Shown: positions 9,563 through 19,019 of the stretch, piece after piece
Layout of the letters: every line of letters begins with the position of its first letter
Position numbering within the stretch: the stretch's first letter is position 1
Origin: Cohaesibacter marisflavi
GTDB taxonomy: Bacteria > Pseudomonadota > Alphaproteobacteria > Rhizobiales > Cohaesibacteraceae
DNA: 64,000 bases
Direction of reading: 5' to 3'
Assembly (NCBI RefSeq): GCF_900115225.1
Contig: NZ_FOVR01000006.1
Location: 182,000-245,999, forward strand
Translations under genes and position numbers: made by a program
The notes under the pieces: generated by a model
The model's input: only the letters and a program-made list of their open reading frames with translations
Told to the model about the DNA's origin: nothing
Database searches by the model: none

Positions 9563-10246
9563 ATGAAACAAAGGTCCGCCCCTTTCCTTCCGCTCATGGC
9601 ATGCCTCATTTTCTTGGCGGGCCTGGTAAGCTTCGCGGGCTCATCCCGCCCAGCGCTGGCCGATGAGGCCGGTGACTTCGACTATTACATCCTGACCCTT
9701 TCGTGGTCTCCCACCTATTGCGCCGATCAGGCAAAGCGCAATCGCGATCAGCTTCAATGCTTCTCCGAGCGGTCCTACGGCTTTGTCATACATGGTCTCT
9801 GGCCTCAATATGAGAAAGGCTATCCGGATCGGTGCCCAACCCGCTTTCGCGATCCATCTGACAAGCTGGTCTCCCAAATGCTCAAATTCTCGCCCAGCGA
9901 AAGCCTCATCCATCATGAATGGGACAAACACGGCACATGCAGCGGCCTCAATGCGCTCGACTATTTCCGCCTTGCCGTCAAAAGCTTCAAGAAGCTCAAT
10001 CGACCTGAGCAGTATAAGGATCTGGCCCGCCCTCTCCTGATGACGGCAAGTCAGATCGAGCAAAGCTTTTACAACGCCAACCCAGATCTGCCCAAAGATA
10101 GCCTCTTTATTACCTGCGGTCGGCAGAAGCTGCGGGAGGTGCGCGTCTGTCTGGATAAGGCGGGCGAGCCAAGGCGCTGCAGCGCTTCTGCTCTCAAGGG
10201 ACAATGCCGCTCGAAAGACAAGCTGCGTATTCTGGCGGTGCGCTAA
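9563..10246 (+). CDS. Secreted ribonuclease T2 family protein
   Basis: Exported RNase of the T2 family (E. coli RNase I type), which degrades RNA without base specificity in the periplasm or outside. There is a signal peptide ending near ALADEAG, then both catalytic signatures: FVIHGLWPQ (CAS-1 His) and HHEWDKHGTC (CAS-2 His, Glu, Lys, His), plus the cysteines expected for disulfides. The ATG at 9563 has GAGG at good spacing; the ATG at 9551 would add four residues. Confidence 0.93.
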   Translation: MKQRSAPFLPLMACLIFLAGLVSFAGSSRPALADEAGDFDYYILTLSWSPTYCADQAKRNRDQLQCFSERSYGFVIHGLWPQYEKGYPDRCPTRFRDPSDKLVSQMLKFSPSESLIHHEWDKHGTCSGLNALDYFRLAVKSFKKLNRPEQYKDLARPLLMTASQIEQSFYNANPDLPKDSLFITCGRQKLREVRVCLDKAGEPRRCSASALKGQCRSKDKLRILAVR

Positions 10247-10254
10247 CCGCGCAA

Positions 10255-10271
10255 CTTGGGGACTTTCCCCA
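10255..10271 (+). terminator. Small hairpin after the RNase T2 gene
   Basis: A perfect 7-bp inverted repeat (TTGGGGA / TCCCCAA, 3-nt loop) 8 bp after the stop, followed by only a short T tract. A weak terminator at best. Confidence 0.4.
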
Positions 10272-10507
10272 ATTTCACGTCAATAGTCGCCAGCAATCTG
10301 CCTCGAAGCAGACCCCAGTCCCTTTCCAGCTTGACGGATCGGCAGGAAACAGGAACAGTATTTGTGTTAACCAAATATTTGAGCCTGATTTCATGTCCAG
10401 GGTCATCATCTGGAGCGTCTGTTCCAGCGACCAAATGAAGTCTGCATTTCACTTTTCAGTTACCCGCCGCCATGCGCCGGGCCCCTCAGTCAATAGGAGC
10501 TGACAGC

Positions 10508-10906
10508 ATGAAACACCATTTCTTTTCTTTGGCGGGCGCCTTGCTGCTCTCGGCCTTTACCGGGGCTGCCTCTGCCGCTGTTCTGCCAGAATGTGACAGT
10601 TCGAGCATTCTCTCCCGCGTGGACAGCAAACTTGCCATCGCCGAATCCAATGTCATCCAGTCGGGCGATCCGATCATCACTCTGGATCATGTCCGTCACG
10701 CCAAAACGCAAGATCTGTCCGAGCCATATTTCCCGCGCCGCTTTTGTCAGGCAACCGGCTATACCCAGCAGGGCAACAAGAAGACCATCTATTATCTGAT
10801 TGAAGCCAAAGCCGGGTTTGCTGGTTATAGCTACAATGTGGAAGCGTGCATACTGGGGCGAGACCCATGGCGCGTCTATGGGGCCTATTGCCGCTCTCTG
10901 CGCTAG
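10508..10906 (+). CDS. Small secreted protein of unknown function
   Basis: A 132-aa exported protein: signal peptide MKHHFFSLAGALLLSAFTGA with cleavage near ASA, then a compact domain with four cysteines (PECDS, RFCQA, EACIL, AYCRS). The ATG has an excellent AGGAG site 8 bp upstream, and a terminator follows 32 bp after the stop, so it is a complete single-gene unit. I do not recognise the family with certainty. The cysteine spacing suggests a disulfide-stabilised periplasmic protein. Confidence 0.75.
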   Translation: MKHHFFSLAGALLLSAFTGAASAAVLPECDSSSILSRVDSKLAIAESNVIQSGDPIITLDHVRHAKTQDLSEPYFPRRFCQATGYTQQGNKKTIYYLIEAKAGFAGYSYNVEACILGRDPWRVYGAYCRSLR

Positions 10907-10937
10907 GAGCCTCGCGCCCTATAACGAGACTATTGAT

Positions 10938-10970
10938 ACACCGGTTCAGAAATGGATCGGTGTTTTTTTT
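10938..10970 (+). terminator. Rho-independent terminator
   Basis: A hairpin with ACACCG / CGGTGT arms, followed at once by eight T residues, 32 bp after the preceding stop. Confidence 0.85.
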
Positions 10971-11303
10971 GCACGAAAAAGAGGTATCGCTCCAACCGCT
11001 CACGCAAAGCGCGCACCTGACAGCGAAACAGCTCCGCTTACGAGCCCATTTCAGCGCTTTAATCCATTTCCGACAGACATTCTTGCGCAAGCGTGCTCTT
11101 AACCATGTCCGGAACGGGGTGAGTTGCACAAAAACGAATAAAAACAATTCATTACATTCGAAAGACTTTAAAAAACTCTCCAAAAATAATTATACATCAA
11201 GCCTTTAAATGTCCCTTGCATCTTCTTATATACTGCGGATAACTACTGCTTTGCAGAAAAAAGAGCTGCCAAATACAAAATAAAAACGGATCCAGTCCAA
11301 CTC
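10971..11303. other. Gene-free AT-rich region upstream of the Na+/Ca2+ exchanger
   Basis: About 330 bp; the last 170 bp are distinctly A+T-rich, as expected for a promoter, but I could not pick one convincing -35/-10 pair. No gene or known RNA seen. Confidence 0.45.
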
Positions 11304-12254
11304 ATGATGATGTACCTGTACCTCGTTGGAGGCCTCGTCTTGCTCCTAGTTGCAGGCGACCTACTTGTTCGTGGAGCAATCACGCTCGCAACACGTCTCA
11401 GCATCCCCCCACTCATCATCGGTCTGACTATCGTTTCATTTGGCACCTCCGCCCCCGAACTGATCATTTCGCTCGACGCAGCCTTTAAAGGCCTTGGCGG
11501 CATTTCCATTGGCAATGTCGTTGGCTCCAACATCACGAATATCCTGCTTGTTCTGGGCCTTCCCGCCCTGATCCGCCCGACCCAGTGTTCGGAAAGCGGC
11601 ACGCGATCCAGCACGGTTTTCATGATCGCGATTTCCGTCGTTTTCTCTGCCCTCTGCCTGCAAGGGGTGCTCGATGTTACATCGGGTATCGTACTGCTCT
11701 CCCTTTTGATCTTCTTTCTCAGTTGGACCGTCTGGACATCGCGCAAGCAGCGCGGCGAACCCTGCGATCTGGTGGATGATGACCTGCTCGAAGAAGCCCC
11801 TTCCAATTTGGGTGTGGCCATTGCCTTCATCATCATCGGTTTGATCGGCTTGCCTCTGGGCGGCCATCTGACCATTGAAGGCTCTTCGACCATCGCCCGC
11901 ACCTGGGGCGTATCAGAAGCGGTTATCGGCCTGACGGTGGTTGCTCTGGGCACGTCACTGCCCGAGTTGGCCACGACGCTTGTCGCCGCGATCCGCAATC
12001 AGGGTGCCATGGCCTTTGGTAACGTGATTGGCTCGAACATCTTCAATATTTTGGCCATCATGGGCCTGACCGCGACCATCATCCCCGTGTCCGTCCCCGA
12101 ACGGGTCATCGGGCAGGATCTGCTCTTCATGCTCGCAACAGCGCTGCTCATGCTGCTCTTCACAGTCTTCAAGATGGAGCTGACCAGAGCACGGGGCATT
12201 CTCATGGTTCTGCTCTATGTTGCCTATGTGACGCTTGCCTTTGTTGTCAACTGA
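11304..12254 (+). CDS. Calcium/sodium antiporter (CaCA family, YrbG-like)
   Basis: Inner-membrane cation exchanger of 316 aa with about ten membrane segments and the two internally repeated alpha motifs that form the ion site: GTSAPELIISLDAAFKG near residue 50 and GTSLPELATTLVAAIRN near 215. GNVVGSNITNILLVLG and GNVIGSNIFNILAIMG are the matching partner segments. A hydrophilic loop around 140-165 links the two halves. Three ATGs in a row open the frame, so the exact start is uncertain by one or two codons. Confidence 0.93.
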   Translation: MMMYLYLVGGLVLLLVAGDLLVRGAITLATRLSIPPLIIGLTIVSFGTSAPELIISLDAAFKGLGGISIGNVVGSNITNILLVLGLPALIRPTQCSESGTRSSTVFMIAISVVFSALCLQGVLDVTSGIVLLSLLIFFLSWTVWTSRKQRGEPCDLVDDDLLEEAPSNLGVAIAFIIIGLIGLPLGGHLTIEGSSTIARTWGVSEAVIGLTVVALGTSLPELATTLVAAIRNQGAMAFGNVIGSNIFNILAIMGLTATIIPVSVPERVIGQDLLFMLATALLMLLFTVFKMELTRARGILMVLLYVAYVTLAFVVN

Positions 12255-12362
12255 CAACGCTTGCACGAAGCGTCGGAATCGAGCCGGGTGGAATTGACTT
12301 TCCGCTCCGAGTCATAGCCTGTAGACTGCCAGATCAGAATCTATGGCAACCCATCAGAGACC

Positions 12363-14360
12363 ATGAGCGAAGAGACAAAGACACCCCAGACTGACGCAGA
12401 AGAAGGGATGCCCCCATCCCCTGAAGCAGAGGATAAGAGCGAGGAGCAACAGGCTCGCCCGAAGAACGGCTTTGAGGTGATCGGCGATTTTGTGCGCCGC
12501 TTGCCAAACAGCCCCGGCGTTTATCGCATGCTCAACGCCAATGGCGATGTGCTCTATGTCGGCAAAGCGAAGAATCTCAAAAAGCGCGTCACTAACTATT
12601 CCCGCCACGGCAACCAGACAAACCGCATCTTGCGGATGATCCAGCTGACAGCCAGCATGGAATTTGTGACCACGGCAACCGAAACCGAAGCCCTGTTGCT
12701 GGAAGCAAACCTTATCAAGCGCCTCCGTCCGCGTTTCAACGTGTTGCTGCGCGATGACAAGAGCTTCCCCTATATTCTGATCGGTGAAGATCACGAAGCC
12801 CCACAAATCGCCAAACATCGTGGCGCTCGCAAGCGCAAGGCAAAATATTACGGCCCCTTTGCTTCGGCTGGCGCGGTGAATGACACGATCAACGCCCTAC
12901 AAAAAGCCTTCCTTTTGCGCACCTGCACAGATTCGGTATATGAAAGCCGCACCCGCCCCTGCCTGCTGCATCAAATCAAGCGGTGCGCAGCACCCTGCAC
13001 CGGCGAAATCTCGATTGAAGACTATGCTGCCCTCGTCAAGGAGGCCCATCTGTTCCTGACGGGCAAGAGCCAGACCGTGCGCAAGGAAATGTCCGACCGT
13101 ATGCAGCAAGCCGCCGAAGAACTGGATTTCGAGCGCGCCGCGATCTATCGCGATCGTCTGGCAGCCCTTAGCCACATCCAGTCCCATCAGGGCATCAACC
13201 CGCAAAATACCGAAGAAGCCGACATCTTTGCCTGCTATCAGGATGGCGGCCAGACCTGCATTCAGGTCTTCTTCTTCCGCACCGGTCAGAACTGGGGCAA
13301 CCGCGCCTACTTCCCCAAGGCGGACAAGACGCAGGACGAAGCCGAAGTGCTGGGCGCTTTCGTTGCCCAGTTCTACGACAACAAGCCCTGCCCGCGCCTC
13401 GTGCTCCTCTCTCACACCATTGAGGAACAGGACCTGATCGCCGAAGCTCTGACCAGCAAATCAGAACAGAAAATTTCCGTTATGGTGCCCCAGCGTGGTG
13501 AGAAGAAAGAACTCGTCGACCACGCCCTTTCCAACGCAAGGGAAGCGCTGGGACGACGCCTTGCGGAGACCTCAAGTCAAACCCGTTTGCTGGATGGTGT
13601 TGCAGAAGTCTTTGGGCTGGCAAACCGGCCCAACCGCATCGAGGTTTACGATAACAGTCACATTCAGGGCACCAATGCCGTGGGCGGCATGATCGTGGCG
13701 GGGCCGGAAGGCTTCATGAAGAACCAATATCGCAAATTCAACATCAAATCGCAGGACATCACCCCGGGCGATGACTTCGGCATGATGCGCGAGGTGCTCC
13801 AACGCCGTTTTTCACGCCTGCTCAAGGAAAATGGCAAGCGCCCCTCAGCCAGCGAGGCTGCTGAAGCGCTGGACGAGGAAAAGAACGGTCATGTGCCTGA
13901 CCCGGCCTGGCCAGACCTTCTTCTCATCGATGGCGGTCTGGGGCAGCTCAACGCCGTGCGCGAGATCCTCGCTGACCTCGGAGTCCACGACCTACCCCTT
14001 GTCGGCGTCGCCAAGGGTCCAGATCGCGATGCGGGTCGCGAGCATTTCTTTGTTCCCGGCAAAGAGAGTTTCATGCTTCCTTTGCGCGATCCGGTGCTCT
14101 ATTTCATCCAGCGCCTGCGCGATGAAGCCCACCGCTTTGCCATCGGCACCCACAGGGCGCGTCGCTCCAAGGCCATATCGCAAACCGGCCTTGAGGATAT
14201 CCCGGGTATTGGGCCTGCACGCAAACGCGCCTTGCTGCATCATTTCGGCACAGCCAAGGCCGTACGCAGCGCAGCCCTCTCAGACCTTCTCGCCGTAGAT
14301 GGCATATCTGAACAGATGGCCAGAAATATTCACGCCTATTTTCATGAAGATGCCACCTGA
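12363..14360 (+). CDS. uvrC: Excinuclease ABC subunit C (UvrC)
   Basis: Dual-incision nuclease of nucleotide excision repair. The 665-aa protein has an N-terminal GIY-YIG nuclease domain (GVY at 52-54, YVG at 65-67), a cysteine-containing segment ([14 protein letters not shown]), a UVR domain around 240-275 for UvrB contact, the RNase H-like second nuclease ([16 protein letters not shown] and [12 protein letters not shown]) and two C-terminal helix-hairpin-helix motifs ([17 protein letters not shown]). About 35 acidic residues precede the conserved start. It opens the uvrC-pgsA-moaD-moaE arrangement common in Hyphomicrobiales. Confidence 0.97.
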   Translation: MSEETKTPQTDAEEGMPPSPEAEDKSEEQQARPKNGFEVIGDFVRRLPNSPGVYRMLNANGDVLYVGKAKNLKKRVTNYSRHGNQTNRILRMIQLTASMEFVTTATETEALLLEANLIKRLRPRFNVLLRDDKSFPYILIGEDHEAPQIAKHRGARKRKAKYYGPFASAGAVNDTINALQKAFLLRTCTDSVYESRTRPCLLHQIKRCAAPCTGEISIEDYAALVKEAHLFLTGKSQTVRKEMSDRMQQAAEELDFERAAIYRDRLAALSHIQSHQGINPQNTEEADIFACYQDGGQTCIQVFFFRTGQNWGNRAYFPKADKTQDEAEVLGAFVAQFYDNKPCPRLVLLSHTIEEQDLIAEALTSKSEQKISVMVPQRGEKKELVDHALSNAREALGRRLAETSSQTRLLDGVAEVFGLANRPNRIEVYDNSHIQGTNAVGGMIVAGPEGFMKNQYRKFNIKSQDITPGDDFGMMREVLQRRFSRLLKENGKRPSASEAAEALDEEKNGHVPDPAWPDLLLIDGGLGQLNAVREILADLGVHDLPLVGVAKGPDRDAGREHFFVPGKESFMLPLRDPVLYFIQRLRDEAHRFAIGTHRARRSKAISQTGLEDIPGIGPARKRALLHHFGTAKAVRSAALSDLLAVDGISEQMARNIHAYFHEDAT

Positions 14361-14469
14361 TTGCGGATCAAGTGTTTAGCCGCATTGACGAGAACGCACT
14401 GGACGTGCTTTGAAAGAGGCGAGATACTATCATCCAGTTCAGTCCAGTCCGAGAAGGGAGCTGCCCGCC

Positions 14470-15045
14470 ATGACCGGCTCAAAAACCTTCAACATACCAA
14501 ACATTCTGACCATCGCCCGTATTCTAGCGGTTCCGGCGATCGTCTTTTGCATGCTTTGGCCAACCCATGATTGGGCCCGCTGGACCGCCTTGGGCCTGTT
14601 CAGCGCCGCCGCCATAACTGATTTTCTCGATGGCTATTTGGCCAGACGTTGGAATCTCCAGTCCGCCCTTGGCCGAATGCTGGATCCGATTGCCGACAAG
14701 CTGCTGGTTTCCGTCAGCATCCTCATGTTGACCAATGATCACACCCTTGCCGGATGGCAAATCTGGGCAGGCGTCATCATTCTATGCCGCGAAATTCTCG
14801 TCTCGGGCCTGCGCGAATTTCTCGCAGGGCTGCAAGTCAGTGTTCCCGTCACCAAGCTGGCCAAGTGGAAAACAACCGCCCAGCTCATTGCCATCGGCTT
14901 TTTGCTCGCCGGTCCGGCAGGAGACAAGGTGTTGTTTTTTGTATCGGATCTGGGTTTGGTTCTGCTTTGGATTTCCGCGCTTCTGACCCTTTATACCGGC
15001 TACGATTATTTCCGCGCAGGCATGCAGTATCTGCTTGAAGACTGA
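14470..15045 (+). CDS. pgsA: CDP-diacylglycerol--glycerol-3-phosphate 3-phosphatidyltransferase
   Basis: Membrane enzyme that makes phosphatidylglycerol phosphate, the committed step to phosphatidylglycerol and cardiolipin. The 191-aa protein carries the complete CDP-alcohol phosphotransferase motif: D51, D54, G55, A58, R59, G68, D72 and D76, and several membrane segments. The ATG at 14470 follows AGGGAG; the longer frame to 14410 opens only with TTG. It lies 109 bp after uvrC. Confidence 0.95.
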   Translation: MTGSKTFNIPNILTIARILAVPAIVFCMLWPTHDWARWTALGLFSAAAITDFLDGYLARRWNLQSALGRMLDPIADKLLVSVSILMLTNDHTLAGWQIWAGVIILCREILVSGLREFLAGLQVSVPVTKLAKWKTTAQLIAIGFLLAGPAGDKVLFFVSDLGLVLLWISALLTLYTGYDYFRAGMQYLLED

Positions 15046-15069
15046 TTCCAAGCACGCGAAACAGGCGAC

Positions 15070-15092
15070 CGCCACACTTCTGGCGTGTTTTT
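15070..15092 (+). terminator. Possible terminator between pgsA and moaD
   Basis: A short CGCCA / TGGCG stem with a 6-nt loop, followed by TGTTTTT. It would partly separate moaDE from pgsA. The stem is only 5 bp, so termination may be incomplete. Confidence 0.5.
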
Positions 15093-15134
15093 CCCGTTCT
15101 ATGTAATGGACCAATTACATCAGGAGACCGGACT

Positions 15135-15386
15135 ATGAAACTTGTTTATTTTGCCTGGTTGCGCGAACATATCGGCATTGACGAAGAGCAGGTTGATCTG
15201 CCCGCAACGATCGATACCGTTGGAGACTTACTCATCTGGCAGAAAGGTCGCGGCGATGGCTATGCCATCGCCTTTTCAGAGCCAGAGACCGTCAGGGTCG
15301 CTTTGGACCAGTTCCATGCCGAACAGGACGATCCGGTGGACAGAGTGGAGGAAATTGCCTTTTTCCCGCCCATGACCGGAGGTTAA
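15135..15386 (+). CDS. moaD: Molybdopterin synthase sulfur carrier subunit
   Basis: Small ubiquitin-like subunit of molybdopterin synthase; its C-terminal glycine is activated to a thiocarboxylate and donates sulfur to precursor Z. The 83-aa protein ends in the required Gly-Gly (PPMTGG) and has the MoaD-type opening MKLVYFAWLREHIG. The ATG is preceded by CAGGAG. moaE lies directly downstream. Confidence 0.93.
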   Translation: MKLVYFAWLREHIGIDEEQVDLPATIDTVGDLLIWQKGRGDGYAIAFSEPETVRVALDQFHAEQDDPVDRVEEIAFFPPMTGG

Positions 15387-15499
15387 ATGGCCGCTGTTCA
15401 ATCCGCCCGACAATACTATATGGGGAAGCTGAGAAACGGCCAAACCGGCTTTCATTGACCGACCGGCAGCAGCAATCGCCAGCCAATATGGACTCTCAT

Positions 15500-15961
15500 A
15501 TGAGCGTTACCCTACAGCCTGATGATTTCGATATTTCCAGTGAACTTGACGCCCTCATTGGCGGCCGCACATCTGTCGGCGCAGCAGTGACCTTCACCGG
15601 GCTCGTGCGGGACATGGTCAAGGATCAGCGGATCTCGGCCATGACGCTGGAGCATTATCCGGCCATGGCACAAGCTGAGCTGGAACGCATCGAGGCCGAG
15701 GCCCATGCCAAATGGCCAGATTTGACAGACAGCCGCATCATCCATCGATTCGGCACGCTCGAACCGGGCGACCGTATTGTGCTTGTCATCACCCTTTCCT
15801 CCCACCGGCAAGTGGCGTTTGAGGCGGCAGAATTCATTATGGATTTCCTCAAGACCCGCGCCCCCTTCTGGAAAAAGGAAAGCCTCGCAGATGGCCAAAG
15901 CGACTGGGTAAAAGCCAGCCTCAAGGATGACGAAGCTCTGGACCGCTGGAAAGAGCAATAG
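15500..15961 (+). CDS. moaE: Molybdopterin synthase catalytic subunit
   Basis: Catalytic partner of MoaD in molybdenum cofactor synthesis. The frame contains GAAVTFTGLVRD, LEHYPAMAQ, IIHRFGTLEPGD, SSHRQVAFEAAEFIMDFLKT and the active-site PFWKKE. From the ATG at 15500 the protein has 153 aa, the usual size. The frame is open back to a TTG at 15455 and has another ATG at 15488; none has a strong ribosome-binding site, so the start was chosen by family length. Confidence 0.93.
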   Translation: MSVTLQPDDFDISSELDALIGGRTSVGAAVTFTGLVRDMVKDQRISAMTLEHYPAMAQAELERIEAEAHAKWPDLTDSRIIHRFGTLEPGDRIVLVITLSSHRQVAFEAAEFIMDFLKTRAPFWKKESLADGQSDWVKASLKDDEALDRWKEQ

Positions 15962-16194
15962 CGGTAAAACCACGGCTGAGTGGATGTTTCGAGCCACCCG
16001 ACAACTTGCCTTAGTTTGTCCAATATTTTTCCGCAAAGTCACTAGAGGTTGATGTTTACAGCCCTGCACACCCTTGGCCTTCCGACATGTAGGCCGCAAG
16101 CATATCCATGCAGCAATAGCGGAACAATCAGGGTGCCCCGCGTGTTTGTTAGATATCGGCAGACACAACGAAATAATATTTTAGGAGTGAAACC

Positions 16195-16980
16195 TTGAGA
16201 CAATTGTTCTTCAAGTGCATAGCGATTGGCGCCGCATTTTTCATGCCAGCCCTCGCGCAGGCAGCAGAGGGCTTTGCGACAGCAAACGTCAACATGCGCG
16301 CTGGCCCCAGCACAAACTTCCCCGTAATCACGGTCATTCCTGACGGCCGGTCAGTCGAAATTCACGGCTGCCTGAGCGATAGACCATGGTGCGATGTGAG
16401 CTTCTTTGGTAACAGAGGTTGGGTATCCGGCCATTATGTTCAGGCGAGTTATCGCAGCAGACGCGTGCGAGTCGAGCCAGACTATTACCGCTCCCTCGGC
16501 ATTCCCTCCGTGGTCTTCAGCATCGGAACCTACTGGAACAATCACTATAGAAACCGCTCATTCTATCGCGATCGGGATAGATGGAGCCGCGGAGAGCGGG
16601 GCCATTATGAACGGAAGCCGGATGTACGCCCACATAGGCCGGATGTTCGCCCGCACGACTGGAACAAACCGACTGCGCGCCCGTTCAACCGTAACAATAA
16701 GCCACCCCGGGTAGTCTCTCCGCGTCTCGAGAGAGGTCAACCAACGGCTGGCACCAGACGCCCGGACGCAAGAAACAACAAACCGGACATCGAGCGCAAG
16801 CGGCCAACAGACAGAAACTTGCGGCCTAACTTAGAACGCAAGCGACCAATAGACCGTAACAGTCGCGCAGCTCCAACCCACAACCGCCCCAAGGCAGGAC
16901 AGAACAGACCATCCGGACAAAAACCCGGCGTCAAACGCCGCATTGAATGCCGCCCGGGAGATCCTCGCTGCAAGCAGTGA
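16195..16980 (+). CDS. Exported SH3-domain protein with long cationic tail
   Basis: A 261-aa protein with signal peptide (RQLFFKCIAIGAAFFMPALA, cleavage near QAA), one bacterial SH3 domain (about residues 27-85: ANVNMRAGPSTNFPVITVIP, then GWVSGHYVQ) and a low-complexity tail rich in Arg, Pro, Asn and Lys with near-repeats such as KPDVRPHRPDVRPH and the pair IERKRPTDRN / LERKRPIDRN. SH3b domains often bind cell wall; the tail may bind anionic polymer. The start is TTG with a very good AGGAGTG site. Four late cysteines are absent except IECRPGDPRCKQ at the end. Confidence 0.82.
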   Translation: MRQLFFKCIAIGAAFFMPALAQAAEGFATANVNMRAGPSTNFPVITVIPDGRSVEIHGCLSDRPWCDVSFFGNRGWVSGHYVQASYRSRRVRVEPDYYRSLGIPSVVFSIGTYWNNHYRNRSFYRDRDRWSRGERGHYERKPDVRPHRPDVRPHDWNKPTARPFNRNNKPPRVVSPRLERGQPTAGTRRPDARNNKPDIERKRPTDRNLRPNLERKRPIDRNSRAAPTHNRPKAGQNRPSGQKPGVKRRIECRPGDPRCKQ

Positions 16981-17000
16981 ACCACGGAGATAGGCAACAT

Positions 17001-17039
17001 AGATCGGCTATACCCGCACACTGGCATAGCCGATCTTTG
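17001..17039 (+). terminator. Terminator of the SH3-domain gene
   Basis: A perfect 11-bp inverted repeat (AGATCGGCTAT / ATAGCCGATCT), 14-nt loop, followed by a short T stretch, 20 bp after the stop. Confidence 0.75.
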
Positions 17040-17140
17040 ACAAGAACGCCTGTCAAAAATCCCCCCCCCTTTGAAACCAAGTTGAACGTCTGAGCAGATC
17101 CGCAAGTTGGCTTTCAAGAGCAGCAGTCCTCCCCCAGACA

Positions 17141-17172
17141 AAAGCGCCGCCCAACGAATTGGACGGCGCTTT
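17141..17172 (-). terminator. Terminator of ilvE
   Basis: A 12-bp stem with one mismatch (AAAGCGCCGCCC / GGACGGCGCTTT), 8-nt loop. On the minus strand it is followed by a T run, 36 bp past the ilvE stop. It could also stop plus-strand read-through. Confidence 0.8.
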
Positions 17173-17207
17173 CTACTTCAGGAAGGGATGATTGCTTATT
17201 TCTTTAA

Positions 17208-18098
17208 CTATTCTGCAGCAACAGCCTTTGGCGTTACTTCGTCGTTATAATCGTGGATCAGGCGCTCGGTAACAGCGCCCGGAGTAAAGGTATACTGGCT
17301 GATGGACGCAACGGGTGTGATCTCAGCTGCCGTGCCGGTCAGGAAGCATTCTTCCATGTCGGCCATTTCTTCAGGAAGGATTTTGCGTTCCTGAACCTCA
17401 ATGCCGCGGCGTTTAGCCAGATCGATAACCGTCTGGCGGGTGATGCCATCAAGGAAGCTGTCCGGACGAGGCGTATGGATAACACCGTCTTTGATGAAGA
17501 AGACGTTCGCGCCGGTAGCTTCTGCAACATACCCTTCATGATCGAGCATGATGGCGTCGGTGAAGCCCTTGTCGTTGGCAGCATGCTTGGACAGGGTGCA
17601 GATCATGTAAAGACCCGCAGCCTTTGCCTTGCATGGAATGGTGCGCGGATCCGGACGACGCCAGTCGGCGATCATCAGATGCAGGCCCTTCATGCGCTCT
17701 TCGAGAGAGAAGTAGGAAGGCCAGTCCCAAGCAGCAACAGCAACATGAATCTTGCAGTCATGCGCGCCGATACCCATGGATTCAGCACCGCGCCATGCAA
17801 CCGGACGCAGATAGCCGTCGGTGAGATTGTTCTGAATCAGAACATCTTTCTGAACCTCCATCAGCTCTTCGCAGCTGTATGGCAGGTCGAAACCAAGCGC
17901 TTTGGCCGAAGCAATCAGGCGTTCGGTATGCTCTTTGAGCTTGAAAATCTCGCCGCCATAGGCGCGCACACCTTCAAACACGGTGGAACCATAATGCAGG
18001 CCATGGGTAAGAACGTGTACTTTCGCGTCTTTCCAGTCTACATATTCACCGTTATACCAGATTCTACCTTCGCGCTGATCAAATGCTAAATCGGCCAT
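17208..18098 (-). CDS. ilvE: Branched-chain amino acid aminotransferase
   Basis: PLP-dependent class IV aminotransferase that performs the last step of valine, leucine and isoleucine synthesis. The 296-aa protein has the PLP lysine in CKAKAAGLY (K159), HGLHYGSTVFEGVRAY near the N-terminus, and EATGANVFF with the conserved Glu (E193). The ATG at 18098 follows AGGAG. A D-amino-acid or ADC-lyase paralogue is unlikely given length and the FEGVRAY motif. It is divergent from the MarR-type regulator gene. Confidence 0.94.
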   Translation of the reverse strand: MADLAFDQREGRIWYNGEYVDWKDAKVHVLTHGLHYGSTVFEGVRAYGGEIFKLKEHTERLIASAKALGFDLPYSCEELMEVQKDVLIQNNLTDGYLRPVAWRGAESMGIGAHDCKIHVAVAAWDWPSYFSLEERMKGLHLMIADWRRPDPRTIPCKAKAAGLYMICTLSKHAANDKGFTDAIMLDHEGYVAEATGANVFFIKDGVIHTPRPDSFLDGITRQTVIDLAKRRGIEVQERKILPEEMADMEECFLTGTAAEITPVASISQYTFTPGAVTERLIHDYNDEVTPKAVAAE

Positions 18099-18451
18099 CG
18101 TTTCACTCCTGACAATTCCGTCGGTTCTTCGCCGATGGATATTTTTGAACCGGAAAATGAGCCTTGTTGATACAATTCACTCAAACCGATCCAATTCCAT
18201 TTATTCCGTAGCAAGATTGAAATGATATGTTTTTTCGTCGATATTTGTTCAATCATTACCCGGATGTTGATCAATGTGTAACAAATGAAACAAATTAAGT
18301 CAACATTACTGACATATATTGCCCTTCCAGACACAGGGAGTGACAAAATGGTTTTGACCGGATATTCAATGAAGTTAGAAGATTTTTCCTACTTGAGCCA
18401 CGAGAGACGAACTGTTGATCGCCTGCAATTCGTAACAAGAGAAAAAATAAA
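18099..18451. other. Divergent control region of ilvE and the MarR-type regulator
   Basis: About 350 bp, A+T-rich, without a gene. It contains TTGATCAA (an 8-bp palindrome near 18268-18275). No leader peptide rich in branched-chain codons was found, so ilvE attenuation is not supported. Confidence 0.45.
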
Positions 18452-19006
18452 ATGACCGAGAAAAAGGTGGACAGCGACGAGGTCATCACGCATCCCATGT
18501 CGGAAGATGATGGCATCTCCTTCGAAATGATCGAATTGCTCTTCTTTGCCTACCGCGATTTCGTGGCCGATCCGGACACCATGCTTGCGACATTGTCCTA
18601 TGGACGAGCGCACCATCGGGTGCTGCATTTTGTCAATCGCAGGCCGGGTATTACGGTGGCTGCCCTGCTGGATATTCTCAAGATCACCAAGCAGAGTCTG
18701 GCCCGCGTGCTCAAGCAGCTGATTGAAGACGACTATATCGCCCAACAGCCCGGCGAAACCGATCGGCGCCAGAGACGCCTCTTCCCCACGGTAAAAGGAC
18801 GCGAACTGGCGTTGGAAATCTCCAAATGTCAGGCGCGCCGCATAGAAGAAGCCTTGCAAACCTTGCCGCCAGAGACCAAGAAAGCAAGCAAAGCCTTTCT
18901 TTACGCCATGATTGAGCCGCAAGGGCGCCCTACGGTGCGAAGCCTCAATCACGGATTGGAAGCATTGACTGTGTTCGAGCCGGACGATTCCAGCCGAAGA
19001 AAATGA
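18452..19006 (+). CDS. MarR family transcriptional regulator (PetP-like)
   Basis: A 184-aa winged-helix regulator. The DNA-binding region is about 45-118: VLHFVNRRPGITVAALLDIL, then KITKQSLARVLKQLIEDDYI and the wing with ETDRRQRRLFPTVKG. The next genes are an OmpR-type response regulator and a kinase. In Rhodobacter capsulatus the pair PetP (MarR-like) and PetR (OmpR-like) sits next to the bc1 genes; the same pair here suggests homology, but petABC is 29 kb away. 13 bp separate it from the response regulator gene. Confidence 0.85.
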   Translation: MTEKKVDSDEVITHPMSEDDGISFEMIELLFFAYRDFVADPDTMLATLSYGRAHHRVLHFVNRRPGITVAALLDILKITKQSLARVLKQLIEDDYIAQQPGETDRRQRRLFPTVKGRELALEISKCQARRIEEALQTLPPETKKASKAFLYAMIEPQGRPTVRSLNHGLEALTVFEPDDSSRRK

Positions 19007-19019
19007 GAGACAAGACCTG

